DNA of 14,844 nucleotides, from the NCBI GenBank assembly GCA_030671095.1, contig DAOVAK010000019.1, positions 1-14,844 on the forward strand, given 5' to 3'. The notes under the pieces are model-generated. The model did no database searches, was not told where the DNA came from, and saw only the letters and a list, made by a program, of their open reading frames with translations. Shown piece after piece: positions 7,168 through 14,428 of the stretch. Numbering within the stretch: the stretch's first letter is position 1; every line of letters starts with the position of its first letter. The stretch comes from Deltaproteobacteria bacterium. GTDB lineage: Bacteria > Desulfobacterota > DSM-4660 > Desulfatiglandales > HGW-15. The translations under genes were made by a program, and so were the position numbers.

Positions 7168-7184
7168 TTGGAACAGGAATTGCT
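7168..7184 (+). promoter_or_regulatory. Sigma-54 promoter of the arr operon
   Basis: TTGGAACAGGAATTGCT matches the sigma-54 consensus TTGGCAC-N5-TTGCW with one core mismatch. GG is at 7170-7171 and GC at 7182-7183, at the required 10-base separation. Transcription would begin near 7195, leaving a leader of about 46 bases before the ATG at 7241. The activator gene just upstream encodes the matching GAFTGA-type protein. Confidence 0.75.
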
Positions 7185-7240
7185 CAATGTCTTTCATAAC
7201 TGCAGGCTTGAACAAGAATGTGAGGGCTCAGGAGATCCGG

Positions 7241-7603
7241 ATGGATAGGCCAATTATTGTAGTTGATGGGGACAGGGCAGAATCTGAGGAATTATGCGCC
7301 GCCCTGGAACGGGAGAATTATCATAGCATTGCTCAGCATTCATTGATGAACTTGGAGAAAAGAATTCAAGAAACGGCCTGCCGGGTTGTGGTGCTGGATC
7401 TGGATACACTGCCGGTGGACGACCGGTTCATCTTACGACTCAGAAAAAGGAATCCTTCACTCCCCATCATTGGTCTCTCCAGAAATCCCTTCCATCCTGA
7501 CCTAAAAGAGGCCATGAGTTGTCATATCTGTGCTTGCCTTCGCAAGCCTCCAGATTTGGATGAACTCATCTACTGGTTGAAGAGCCTCGATGAAGATGGA
7601 TAG
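7241..7603 (+). CDS. Single-domain response-regulator receiver at the head of the arr operon
   Basis: A 120-residue receiver domain with no output domain. IIVVDGD (5-11) carries Asp9 of the acidic pocket, but the second pocket acid is replaced by Gly10, with Asp11 beside it. Asp53 in VVLDLD is the likely phosphoacceptor, Ser80 in GLSR the switch residue and Lys102 in LRKP the conserved lysine. Just before that lysine lies Cys94-x2-Cys97-x-Cys99. GGAG sits 6 bases before ATG 7241. An in-frame ATG at 7187 is rejected because it lies upstream of the predicted sigma-54 transcription start. No histidine kinase is present in the window, so the phosphodonor is unknown. The protein may modulate the activator, the chaperone or the enzyme, or it may respond to redox or thiol ligands. 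Confidence 0.82.
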   Translation: MDRPIIVVDGDRAESEELCAALERENYHSIAQHSLMNLEKRIQETACRVVVLDLDTLPVDDRFILRLRKRNPSLPIIGLSRNPFHPDLKEAMSCHICACLRKPPDLDELIYWLKSLDEDG

Positions 7604-7693
7604 ACCGAAGAATCAACGATCAATATCAGAGAAGTATTCGCAAATCATAGGAAGACCAACAAAATACATATCAAGAATTTGGAGGGCTATTAA
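7604..7693 (+). promoter_or_regulatory. Short spacer with the arrA ribosome-binding site
   Basis: The 90-base gap has no terminator. GGAGG at 7681-7685 lies 8 bases before the arrA ATG, so co-transcription with the receiver gene is likely. Confidence 0.6.
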
Positions 7694-10276
7694 ATGGAAG
7701 GAGAGAAGGATAACAGCAGAACGAAGATTTTGGACCTGTTAAACAATGTAAGGCTGACCAGGAGAACTTTCGTAAAGGCGACGGCAGCGACGAGCGCATC
7801 ACTTGCGCTCGGAGGCGCCTTTAGACCTACCTTGAGAGCCCTTGCTGAATCCACCAGCCCTGTGGTGGGTGAAATTGGGGACTGGATACCTTCTACTTGT
7901 CAAGGGTGTACCTCTTGGTGCTCCAAACAGGTGTACGTGGTGGATGGCAGAGCGATTAAAGTGAGAGGCAATCCCAACTCCAAGGTGAACGGAAATGCCA
8001 GTTGTCCGAGAGCGCATCTGTCATTGCAACAGGTCTATGATCCGGACAGAATCAAGACGCCGATGAAAAGAACCAACCCGAAGAAGGGTAGGAATGAGGA
8101 CCCGCGTTTCGTTCCCATCACTTGGGATGAGGCCCTGAACACCATAGCCGACAAGATCATGGAACTAAGGAACAACAATGAGACGCATAAGTACATGCTC
8201 ATGAGAGGAAGATACTCATATATGAGGGATGTCCTCTATGATCGCATGACCAAGGTCATCGGCTCGCCGAACAATATCTCGCACAGTGCCATATGCGCCG
8301 AGGCAGAGAAGTTTGGTCCTTTCTACACGGAAGGGTATTGGGACTACAGGCAATATGACGTCGAAAACACAAGGTATCTGCTCATCTGGGGAGCTGATCC
8401 TCTGTCCGCGAATCGGCAGGTCTCCTATTATTCCAGCGTCTGGGGAGACGTCCTGGACAGGGCCACAGTTGCGGTAGTAGAACCGAGACTCTCTGCCACG
8501 GCAGCAAAGGCGGACGAGTGGCTGGCCATCAAGCCCGGTGAGGATGGCGCACTGGCCATTGCCATTGCGCACGTTATCTTGACGGAGGGGCTATGGTACA
8601 AAGACTTTGTGGGCAACTTCAAAGATGGCGTGAACAAATTTGTAGCGGGTCAAGAGGTCAACGAGGACGACTTCGAGGAGAAGCACACCCACGGTGTCGT
8701 GAGGTGGTGGAACCTTGAGCTGAAGGACAAAACGCCGGAGTGGGCCGCAGAGAAGACTGATCTTCAAGCAGAGCAAATCACGAGAGTTGCCATTGGATAC
8801 GGCAAGGAGGCGCCCCATGCCATATCTTGGCTCGGCGGCGGTCCTTGCATGCAGGTCAGAGGTGGATACACCTCCATGGCGGTTCATGCCTTGAATGGTC
8901 TTTTGGGGGCCTGTGACAATGTGGGCGGCACCCTTGTGAGCAACAAGGAGTACACGAAAAAATTTCCCAAGCCTGATGACTTTATGGACGAGATTGCAAA
9001 AAAGGGGAAAAAGCACGAGAAGATAGACCAGCGGGGCAGGAAACAGTTTCCCTGTCTTAAAAAAGGTAAGTCCGGAGGGGCTGTCATCACGAACAACGCA
9101 GCGGATGGCATCATCAATGCGGACCCCTACGACATAAAGGTCGCCATCGCCTACATGAATAACTTTACTTTTTCTTGCACTCAACCAGAGCGGTGGGAAA
9201 GAGCCCTATCCAAGATACCTTTCCTCGTTCACATCACGACCAATGCCTCCGAGTTCTCGTGGTTCGCTGATATTCTCTTGCCCGATACACATCACCTATT
9301 CGAAAAGTGGGGATATGTGAAGTCCATCGGCAACGGATACCGCCATGTTACGCTCATGCAGCCGGTGATCAAGCCCATATGGGACTTTAAAATAGACGAG
9401 ACGGAGATTCCCTGGTTGATTGCAGAGAAGCTGGCAGAGAGAGGCTTTGACAATCTTTTGAGACATTTCAAGGAATACAAGGACCCTGAAACGGGCAAAG
9501 AACCCACCAATGAGAAGGAATTTGCCTTCTATGCAATCAAATACGCTACGCAGAGACTTTGGGATCCTGCTCAATACAAAGGTGGAGATAAATTCAATGG
9601 GTGGGAGGACTTCAGAAAGACTGGTGTCTGGAATTCGGATCCCTACCCTTACAGGAAGCGGTGGAGCCACATGAAGACCAAGACCAAGAAGTTCGAGTTC
9701 TACAGCGAGACCCTCAAAGAGGCCCTGGAAAAGCACGCGGAAAAGCATCAGACCACAGTTGATGACATCATGGCTACCTGTAAATATGAGGCCAAGGGTG
9801 AAATAGCCTTTTTACCCCATTATGAAGCCCCCTACACACTAGGAGATGCAAAGGAATATCCGTTCGTCTTTGTAGACCACAAGTCGCGGCTAAACCGGGA
9901 AGGGAGGTCTGCCAACTGCACCTGGTACTATGAATTCAAGGATGTTGACCCTGGAGATGCGGTTTGGGACGACGTGGCCAAGATTAATCCCTCAGACGCC
10001 AAAAAGCTCGGAATAAAGAGCGGTGACAAGATAAGACTCGTATCACCTCCGGGAAAACTGGAGTGCACTGCAAAGATTTGGGAGGGCGTCAGACCTGGCA
10101 CTGTGGCCAAATGCTATGGTCAGGGACACTGGGCATATGGAAGGGTAGCTTCCAAGACGTTCGGCAAGGTACCTCGAGGAGGCAACAACAATGATGTCAT
10201 CCCTGCGGAATATGAACGGTTGAGCGGAAGTACTGTCCGCCATGCCGTTACAAGAGTTAGAGTTGAGAAAGCATAG
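7694..10276 (+). CDS. arrA: Respiratory arsenate reductase-type catalytic subunit (molybdopterin, Tat-exported)
   Basis: A DMSO-reductase-family enzyme of 860 residues, predicted to reduce arsenate to arsenite outside the inner membrane. The Tat signal TRRTFVK (22-28) is followed by an alanine-rich hydrophobic stretch. A [4Fe-4S] site has Cys69-x2-Cys72-x3-Cys76-x27-Cys104, the spacing known for ArrA. Cys201 in SHSAIC is the likely Mo ligand. Arg173 (RGRYS), Lys206 and Tyr218 keep the same offsets from it as the arsenate-binding Arg165, Lys198 and Tyr210 relative to Cys193 in Shewanella ANA-3 ArrA (numbers from memory). The blocks FVPITW (139-144), ELKDKTP (342-348) and QGHWAY (810-815) are those used to detect arrA genes. 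An arrB-type gene starts 12 bases after the stop. A related clade acting on another oxyanion cannot be excluded. Confidence 0.82.
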   Translation: MEGEKDNSRTKILDLLNNVRLTRRTFVKATAATSASLALGGAFRPTLRALAESTSPVVGEIGDWIPSTCQGCTSWCSKQVYVVDGRAIKVRGNPNSKVNGNASCPRAHLSLQQVYDPDRIKTPMKRTNPKKGRNEDPRFVPITWDEALNTIADKIMELRNNNETHKYMLMRGRYSYMRDVLYDRMTKVIGSPNNISHSAICAEAEKFGPFYTEGYWDYRQYDVENTRYLLIWGADPLSANRQVSYYSSVWGDVLDRATVAVVEPRLSATAAKADEWLAIKPGEDGALAIAIAHVILTEGLWYKDFVGNFKDGVNKFVAGQEVNEDDFEEKHTHGVVRWWNLELKDKTPEWAAEKTDLQAEQITRVAIGYGKEAPHAISWLGGGPCMQVRGGYTSMAVHALNGLLGACDNVGGTLVSNKEYTKKFPKPDDFMDEIAKKGKKHEKIDQRGRKQFPCLKKGKSGGAVITNNAADGIINADPYDIKVAIAYMNNFTFSCTQPERWERALSKIPFLVHITTNASEFSWFADILLPDTHHLFEKWGYVKSIGNGYRHVTLMQPVIKPIWDFKIDETEIPWLIAEKLAERGFDNLLRHFKEYKDPETGKEPTNEKEFAFYAIKYATQRLWDPAQYKGGDKFNGWEDFRKTGVWNSDPYPYRKRWSHMKTKTKKFEFYSETLKEALEKHAEKHQTTVDDIMATCKYEAKGEIAFLPHYEAPYTLGDAKEYPFVFVDHKSRLNREGRSANCTWYYEFKDVDPGDAVWDDVAKINPSDAKKLGIKSGDKIRLVSPPGKLECTAKIWEGVRPGTVAKCYGQGHWAYGRVASKTFGKVPRGGNNNDVIPAEYERLSGSTVRHAVTRVRVEKA

Positions 10277-10287
10277 GAGGTGAATCA

Positions 10288-11013
10288 ATGGCAAGATATG
10301 CGATGGTTATTGACCTGCAAAGATGTGTTGGGTGCGGCGCATGCAGTATCGCCTGCAGAAACGAAAACAATGTACCTGAAGGCATTTACTGGTCTAATAA
10401 AATAACTATGACCATGGGTACATTTCCAAACGTACATTATTCCTACATGCCCACGCTGTGCAACCATTGTGCAAATGCACCGTGCGTCAGAGGATGCCCG
10501 ACAAAGGCGATGCACAAGCTGGACAACGGAATCACGATGCACGACCCTAAGAAGTGTATCGGTTGCAAGTACTGTGAGTTCAATTGTCCATACGGCGTCA
10601 TATACTTTAATTGGGAGAAACCACATAGATTTTGGAGAGATGACCGAGAGGTGATCAAGGGTGGCACCAGTTCCCCCAAGGAGGAAACTGAAAAGGTTGG
10701 TGGGAAGTCAACACCCTATTACAATCCTGAAAGGGAAGACACCCTTCCAGGAACAAGGCCAAAAGGTGTAGTGGAAAAATGCACCTTCTGCGATCACAGG
10801 GTCAGGAAGGGAAAGCTGCCGTATTGCGTGGAGGCATGTCCTGCTAACGCAAGGATATTCGGAGATCTGCACGACCCCAAAAGCAAAGTCAGTCAGCTTC
10901 TTGGAAAATACCATGGTTTCAGACTCAGGCAGCAGCTGGGAACGGAGCCTCACGTGTTTTATATCCGAAGTTACAATCCGGGACATTACATTGCGACCAA
11001 AGGAGGTATATAA
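10288..11013 (+). CDS. arrB: Four-cluster ferredoxin-like electron-transfer subunit of the Arr reductase
   Basis: The 241-residue protein has sixteen cysteines in four sets: C13/16/19/23, C58/61/66/70, C90/93/96/100 and C165/168/180/184. These suit four [4Fe-4S] clusters carrying electrons between the membrane subunit and the catalytic Mo site. Sequence blocks such as TLCNHC, CIGCKYC, CPYGVIYFN, EKCTFCDHR, DPKSKVSQL and VFYIRS resemble ArrB as I recall it. There is no signal peptide, so export probably occurs piggyback on the Tat-targeted ArrA. AGGAGG lies 7 bases before the ATG, and the stop directly abuts the next start. Related PsrB, TtrB and PhsB proteins share the fold; the ArrA partner decides the naming. 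Confidence 0.85.
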   Translation: MARYAMVIDLQRCVGCGACSIACRNENNVPEGIYWSNKITMTMGTFPNVHYSYMPTLCNHCANAPCVRGCPTKAMHKLDNGITMHDPKKCIGCKYCEFNCPYGVIYFNWEKPHRFWRDDREVIKGGTSSPKEETEKVGGKSTPYYNPEREDTLPGTRPKGVVEKCTFCDHRVRKGKLPYCVEACPANARIFGDLHDPKSKVSQLLGKYHGFRLRQQLGTEPHVFYIRSYNPGHYIATKGGI

Positions 11014-12171
11014 ATGAACCGTTCAAAAGGTCTATACAGAATTTGGCTTACTGCACTCGGGATTGCCATCATCGTAGGACTTGTCGCTGCGGTTAAAATT
11101 CTTTGGCAGGGGCACGCTCTTTTCAACGCTAATGACGTGTTGATTTGGTCGTTTCCTTTGGGCGTTTACATATTTCTGGCCCTCTCAAGCTCCGGTCTTA
11201 CTCTGCTGTCCGGACTTCCCCTGGTTTTCGGTGTCAAGAAATATGAACCGCTGAGCAAGCGGTTGGTATTTCTGGCCATTGCAACCCTCTGCGGGGGATT
11301 TGTCTCCATTGGTCTTGAACTCGGTTCAATTCAGCATACCATTTACTTGATGCTTTCACCGAACCTATCCTCTCCTATCTGGTGGATGGGTGCTATTTAT
11401 AGTGTGGAATTGATAGTACTTATCGTGAAGTTATGGAAGATGCATACGGGCGATTGGCATAGTGGGTTCAGCAGGGGTTTGGGGGTGGCCTCGTTCATCT
11501 TGGCCCTGATCGCCCCTCTGATGATTGGGTCAGTTTTTGGGCTCACGGAATCTCGCGTGACATATTTCGGGCCCGTCATGTCCATTTACTGCCTTCTGAT
11601 GGCTCTGCTAAGCGGACTTGCGTTATTCATGTTATACAGCATGGTGTACTACAAGGTGGCTGCACCTGGAGTACCTAGGGAACAAGTGTCGTTATATGAC
11701 GATTTCGCAAAAATTTTTGTCTACGTGACTGGAATTGTCGTCATTTTTACCCTTTTGAAATTTGCCATTGAGTCGGCGACAACGGTTCCGGAATTCTTGG
11801 TTTATCACAAATTTGAACATGCTTTCGGCGCATGGAGAGTCTTCCACACCGAGGTGATCCTTGGGCTTTTTCTGCCTTTTGTCCTGATGCTCATTCCATC
11901 GGTACGCGCCAGCTCGGGTGGAAAGATCCTGACCCCCGCATTGATTTTTGCCGGCACGCTTGCGATGCACATCGAAATTTTGCTTGCAGGGCAGAGCAGA
12001 CCCGTAGGCCCAAAAGCCGAACAATACCCAGAGTTTATGAGCTATTTCCCGAGTATTTGGGAATGGCTCGTCTTTTTGTTCGCCCTGGCGATCATGCTGC
12101 TCTTGTACACGTTGGGAGAGCGATACCTTAAGCTGGATCCAACGCCTGAGCCCGCAGGGGTTGGTTCTTAG
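11014..12171 (+). CDS. arrC: NrfD/PsrC-type membrane anchor and quinol-oxidising subunit
   Basis: The 385-residue protein has about ten predicted membrane helices (roughly 10-30, 44-66, 83-103, 122-140, 156-176, 187-211, 230-250, 275-295, 305-326, 348-368). It is polytopic, of NrfD/PsrC type. Such subunits oxidise menaquinol and pass electrons to the FeS subunit, here ArrB. Polar residues inside or near helices (Glu102, His108, Glu268-His269, His278, His319) are candidates for quinone or proton handling, by analogy only. AAGGAGG precedes the ATG, and the start immediately follows the arrB stop. Some arr operons lack this subunit and rely on a tetraheme cytochrome (CymA), so its presence marks an autonomous ArrABC arrangement. 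Confidence 0.85.
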   Translation: MNRSKGLYRIWLTALGIAIIVGLVAAVKILWQGHALFNANDVLIWSFPLGVYIFLALSSSGLTLLSGLPLVFGVKKYEPLSKRLVFLAIATLCGGFVSIGLELGSIQHTIYLMLSPNLSSPIWWMGAIYSVELIVLIVKLWKMHTGDWHSGFSRGLGVASFILALIAPLMIGSVFGLTESRVTYFGPVMSIYCLLMALLSGLALFMLYSMVYYKVAAPGVPREQVSLYDDFAKIFVYVTGIVVIFTLLKFAIESATTVPEFLVYHKFEHAFGAWRVFHTEVILGLFLPFVLMLIPSVRASSGGKILTPALIFAGTLAMHIEILLAGQSRPVGPKAEQYPEFMSYFPSIWEWLVFLFALAIMLLLYTLGERYLKLDPTPEPAGVGS

Positions 12172-12228
12172 CAGAGCCAGGACTCAGGATCCTTATCTTT
12201 GCCTTAAATGAAGCTGAAGAGGTTTTGC

Positions 12229-12912
12229 ATGCAAATGGAAGATTTCTTACTAAGGGAAAAAGCAAGGGGAGAATCCTTTAGGCTTTTATCTGAATGCTAC
12301 AATTTGCCGACCGAGGCATTAAGTCAGACACTAACGAACATGGTGCTCGAGGTTGACCGTATAAGCTCTGCGGCTGCCCTTTATGCGGACAGGATGAAAA
12401 AGGCCGTTGAAAATCTTGATGATCTTCAGTCTTTGAGAGTGGATTACGCCAAGCTTTTTGTGGGTCCTTATGAGCTGCTCGCTCCACCTTACGGCTCTGT
12501 TTACATTGAAGGCGAGAGAAAGATCATGGGAGATTCCACGGTAGAGGCCAGAAACGTATATCGGAGAGCAGGGGTGGACATCTCTCGTGATTTCTACGAT
12601 ACCCCTGATCATATAGTTGCGGAACTTGAATTTATGTATTTCCTCATTTTCAAGGAGGTGGAGGCACTTGGGGAATCCGGCGTGGGAAGAGCCACTGACT
12701 TTCTTAACCAGCAGAGGACCTTCCTGATGAATCATCTTTGTGCCTGGGTGTCCGAGTTTACGGAGAAACTGGAAGAAGCAGCTCAGACCGCATTCTACAA
12801 GAACCTCGCAAAGGCCACCAGAGCCTTTGTGGAAGAAAATCTGGACCTGCTCTCGGATATATCAAATGTTGAAAAGCATCATTGCGCGCAAATGCGTATT
12901 GAAGGTTTGTGA
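12229..12912 (+). CDS. arrD: TorD-family chaperone for the Arr molybdoenzyme
   Basis: An all-helical cytoplasmic chaperone of 227 residues from ATG 12229 (234 if the in-frame ATG at 12208 is used). I prefer 12229 because GAAGAGG lies 6 bases upstream, while 12208 has no ribosome-binding site. TorD-family landmarks are DYAKLFVGPYELLAPPYGSV, with the conserved aromatic/Pro-Pro-Tyr core, and PDHIVAELEFMYFL. Members bind the Tat signal and the apo-enzyme, holding back export until the Mo cofactor is inserted. It is the last gene of the arr cluster, 57 bases after arrC. The client is inferred to be ArrA. The family is clear; the specific ArrD name rests on context. Confidence 0.85.
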   Translation: MQMEDFLLREKARGESFRLLSECYNLPTEALSQTLTNMVLEVDRISSAAALYADRMKKAVENLDDLQSLRVDYAKLFVGPYELLAPPYGSVYIEGERKIMGDSTVEARNVYRRAGVDISRDFYDTPDHIVAELEFMYFLIFKEVEALGESGVGRATDFLNQQRTFLMNHLCAWVSEFTEKLEEAAQTAFYKNLAKATRAFVEENLDLLSDISNVEKHHCAQMRIEGL

Positions 12913-13196
12913 TGGGGTCAGAGGTCCATGTCCAGGTTCATAATACAAAGAGAGACGAGAGGCTGCGACGTTGAACTACGTTCGTTCGAGGACCGGCGCT
13001 TAACACCAAACTCAGGCGCTCCGGTGCCATGTTTCTTGTGGCCTATCTTGCGGAGATGCCTCCTCTCGGTGCACCCGCCTGCGTTATTGGCCTGCGTGAA
13101 GCTATCCACGCTGCCCTTTCCGAAAAGGTATGTGCGATTCGGCAAGAGCCCTTAACAATACGAACAAAGTTTCCTAATCAGAACAGGAAAAAGACC
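12913..13196. other. Non-coding gap after the arr cluster, no gene supported
   Basis: About 280 bases. The part from roughly 12965 to 13155 looks more GC-rich than its surroundings and contains short direct repeats (GCCTGCGT twice near 13078-13100; CGGTGC twice). Several overlapping short frames cross it on both strands. None has a convincing ribosome-binding site or a recognisable product. No strong rho-independent terminator is visible. It may be a gene remnant or a dispersed repeat. Confidence 0.4.
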
Positions 13197-13228
13197 TTGA
13201 CTTTAAGTACCACATAGTGGTATTAAAG
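13197..13228 (+). promoter_or_regulatory. Promoter with palindromic operator, copy 3, before the ABM/Usp/GAF genes
   Basis: TTGACT (13197-13202), 18 bases, then TATTAA (13221-13226). The spacer contains TACCACATAGTGGTA (13208-13222). Outer arms CTTTAA (13201-13206) and TTAAAG (13223-13228) extend the inverted repeat. Transcription would start near 13233, leaving a leader of about 250 bases before the first gene. Confidence 0.65.
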
Positions 13229-13483
13229 GCAGGCTGAAATTGTGGGATATTGATTCGCAATACTTGTCCAAAACACTCGCTGGATCGCTTCCCATTTCAA
13301 TGAGTCCCAACAAGCACGAGTCACCATCAAAGATTCTGACACGGATGCCCCTCTGTCTTCAGTTATTACTGGGATGGCGAGCATGCCTCTCGAGTGTATT
13401 AGGCAATAGCCCACAAGTCAAAATCAAGGCCTGCATACCCAATAAAATCCAGGCCGATATAACGGTTCAAGGAGGAGGGTATT
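13229..13483 (+). other. Long untranslated leader of the ABM/Usp/GAF cluster
   Basis: No gene is supported. A plus-strand frame from 13240 runs into the next gene without a good ribosome-binding site. A minus-strand frame at 13223-13414 covers the operator itself. GGAGG lies 8-12 bases before ATG 13484. I found no recognisable riboswitch. Confidence 0.4.
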
Positions 13484-13798
13484 ATGAGTGTGAAGATTGT
13501 CATCGAGAGGAAATTCAAAGAAGCTCCCACTGAAGATGACTTGAGGGTGATCGATGAAATCAGGATAAAAGCGTTACGAGATAGGGGATACATAGGCGGA
13601 GAGACAGTGGTCAACGCTGATAATGGTCGAGAAGTCCTCGTGTTTTCTGCTTGGTCTACAGTGGATGATTGGAAGACATGGTATAGCAAAAAAGATTGGG
13701 AAGATCTAGAAAGGAAACTGACTGCTCATTTAGTGGAACCTGCAAAGATCAGAGTTTTCATGCCTGGTGCAGATTACGCAAAAAAGGCCTACGAATAG
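13484..13798 (+). CDS. ABM-fold (antibiotic biosynthesis monooxygenase-like) small protein
   Basis: A 104-residue protein of the dimeric alpha-beta barrel ABM type. Visible features are an N-terminal strand VKIVIERKF, a helix with DDLRVIDEIRIKAL, the GYIGGETV block, the strand EVLVFSAWSTVDDWKTWY, and the C-terminal ARIRVF-like strand (AKIRVFMPG). The WSTVDDWKTW stretch is typical of the family. Despite the name, many members are small stress-related or haem-degrading proteins, and no substrate can be assigned. GGAGG lies upstream at normal spacing. The Usp gene follows 114 bases downstream. Transcription probably starts at the palindrome-controlled promoter near 13233. Confidence 0.78.
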   Translation: MSVKIVIERKFKEAPTEDDLRVIDEIRIKALRDRGYIGGETVVNADNGREVLVFSAWSTVDDWKTWYSKKDWEDLERKLTAHLVEPAKIRVFMPGADYAKKAYE

Positions 13799-13912
13799 TT
13801 CATACTACGGTTATTTGCCGTACCCTCACATACATAGGGCAGATTTGGGAGATAAGGGCCTTGTGCCATTCCATGGAGCCGTATAAACAAACAGGGAAGA
13901 AAGGAGAGTAAG

Positions 13913-14377
13913 ATGGCGAGTCAAAAAATCTTAATGCCCTATAACTTCACCAGTTACGATCAGAAGGCCTTGGATTTTGTCATCCGGACCTTTGCCCACG
14001 TGAAGGACGTTGAAATCACCCTGTTTAATTCTTACACGGCTGTGCCGGAGATCGGGCAGACTGATAACGCAGTTATGGACAAATTGAGAGGTAATCTGAC
14101 GTATCTTTCCCAGAGGATTCATGAGCAGGAAGAGGGTCTTAAGGTGGCCAAGCACAATCTGTTGGAAAATGGTTTTTCAGAAGATCAAATCCACTATGTC
14201 TTCAAGCCCAGGAATAAGGATATCGCAGGAGAGATTATAGCTCTTGCTCTTAGTAGCCATTATGATCTGATTGTTATAAATCGAAAACCTGGAAAGGTTA
14301 CCCGATTCTTTACCGGCAGCGTTCTTAACAAAGTCGCTTCTGCCCTGAAAGACATAACCATTTGCCTTGTGACCTAA
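13913..14377 (+). CDS. Universal stress protein (UspA-type)
   Basis: A single 154-residue Usp domain: KILMPYNFTSYDQKALDF at the start (the usual ILVPVDFS segment), a central helix with QRIHEQEEGLKVAKHNLLENGF, IAGEIIALALSSHYDLIVINRK, then the FTGSVLNKVA loop that in ATP-binding members contacts phosphates, and a C-terminal strand TICLVT. The full G-x2-G-x9-G(S/T) pattern is not clean, so nucleotide binding is uncertain. AAGGAGAG precedes the ATG at good spacing. It sits between an ABM-type protein and a GAF-domain protein, suggesting a stress or redox response cluster (inference). Confidence 0.87.
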   Translation: MASQKILMPYNFTSYDQKALDFVIRTFAHVKDVEITLFNSYTAVPEIGQTDNAVMDKLRGNLTYLSQRIHEQEEGLKVAKHNLLENGFSEDQIHYVFKPRNKDIAGEIIALALSSHYDLIVINRKPGKVTRFFTGSVLNKVASALKDITICLVT

Positions 14378-14428
14378 CGCCTATGATGACGTGAAACTCA
14401 TCCTGTGCCGCAGATAAGGAGGGATTCC

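Noticed and set aside
7187..7240. Earlier start of the receiver gene
   Set aside because: This ATG lies upstream of the predicted sigma-54 transcription start and has no ribosome-binding site; ATG 7241 has GGAG at 6 bases and begins right at the first strand of the fold.
13087..13103. TTGGCCTGCGTGAAGCT as a sigma-54 promoter
   Set aside because: GG/GC spacing is right, but the -12 element reads AAGC instead of TTGC, and the nearest gene start is almost 400 bases away.
12928..13217. Short overlapping reading frames after the chaperone gene
   Set aside because: They overlap one another in three frames on both strands, with no recognisable product and weak or no ribosome-binding sites.
13240..13533. 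97-codon plus-strand frame overlapping the ABM gene start
   Set aside because: It starts with TTG, lacks a good ribosome-binding site, overlaps a gene with a strong one by about 50 bases, and resembles no family I know.
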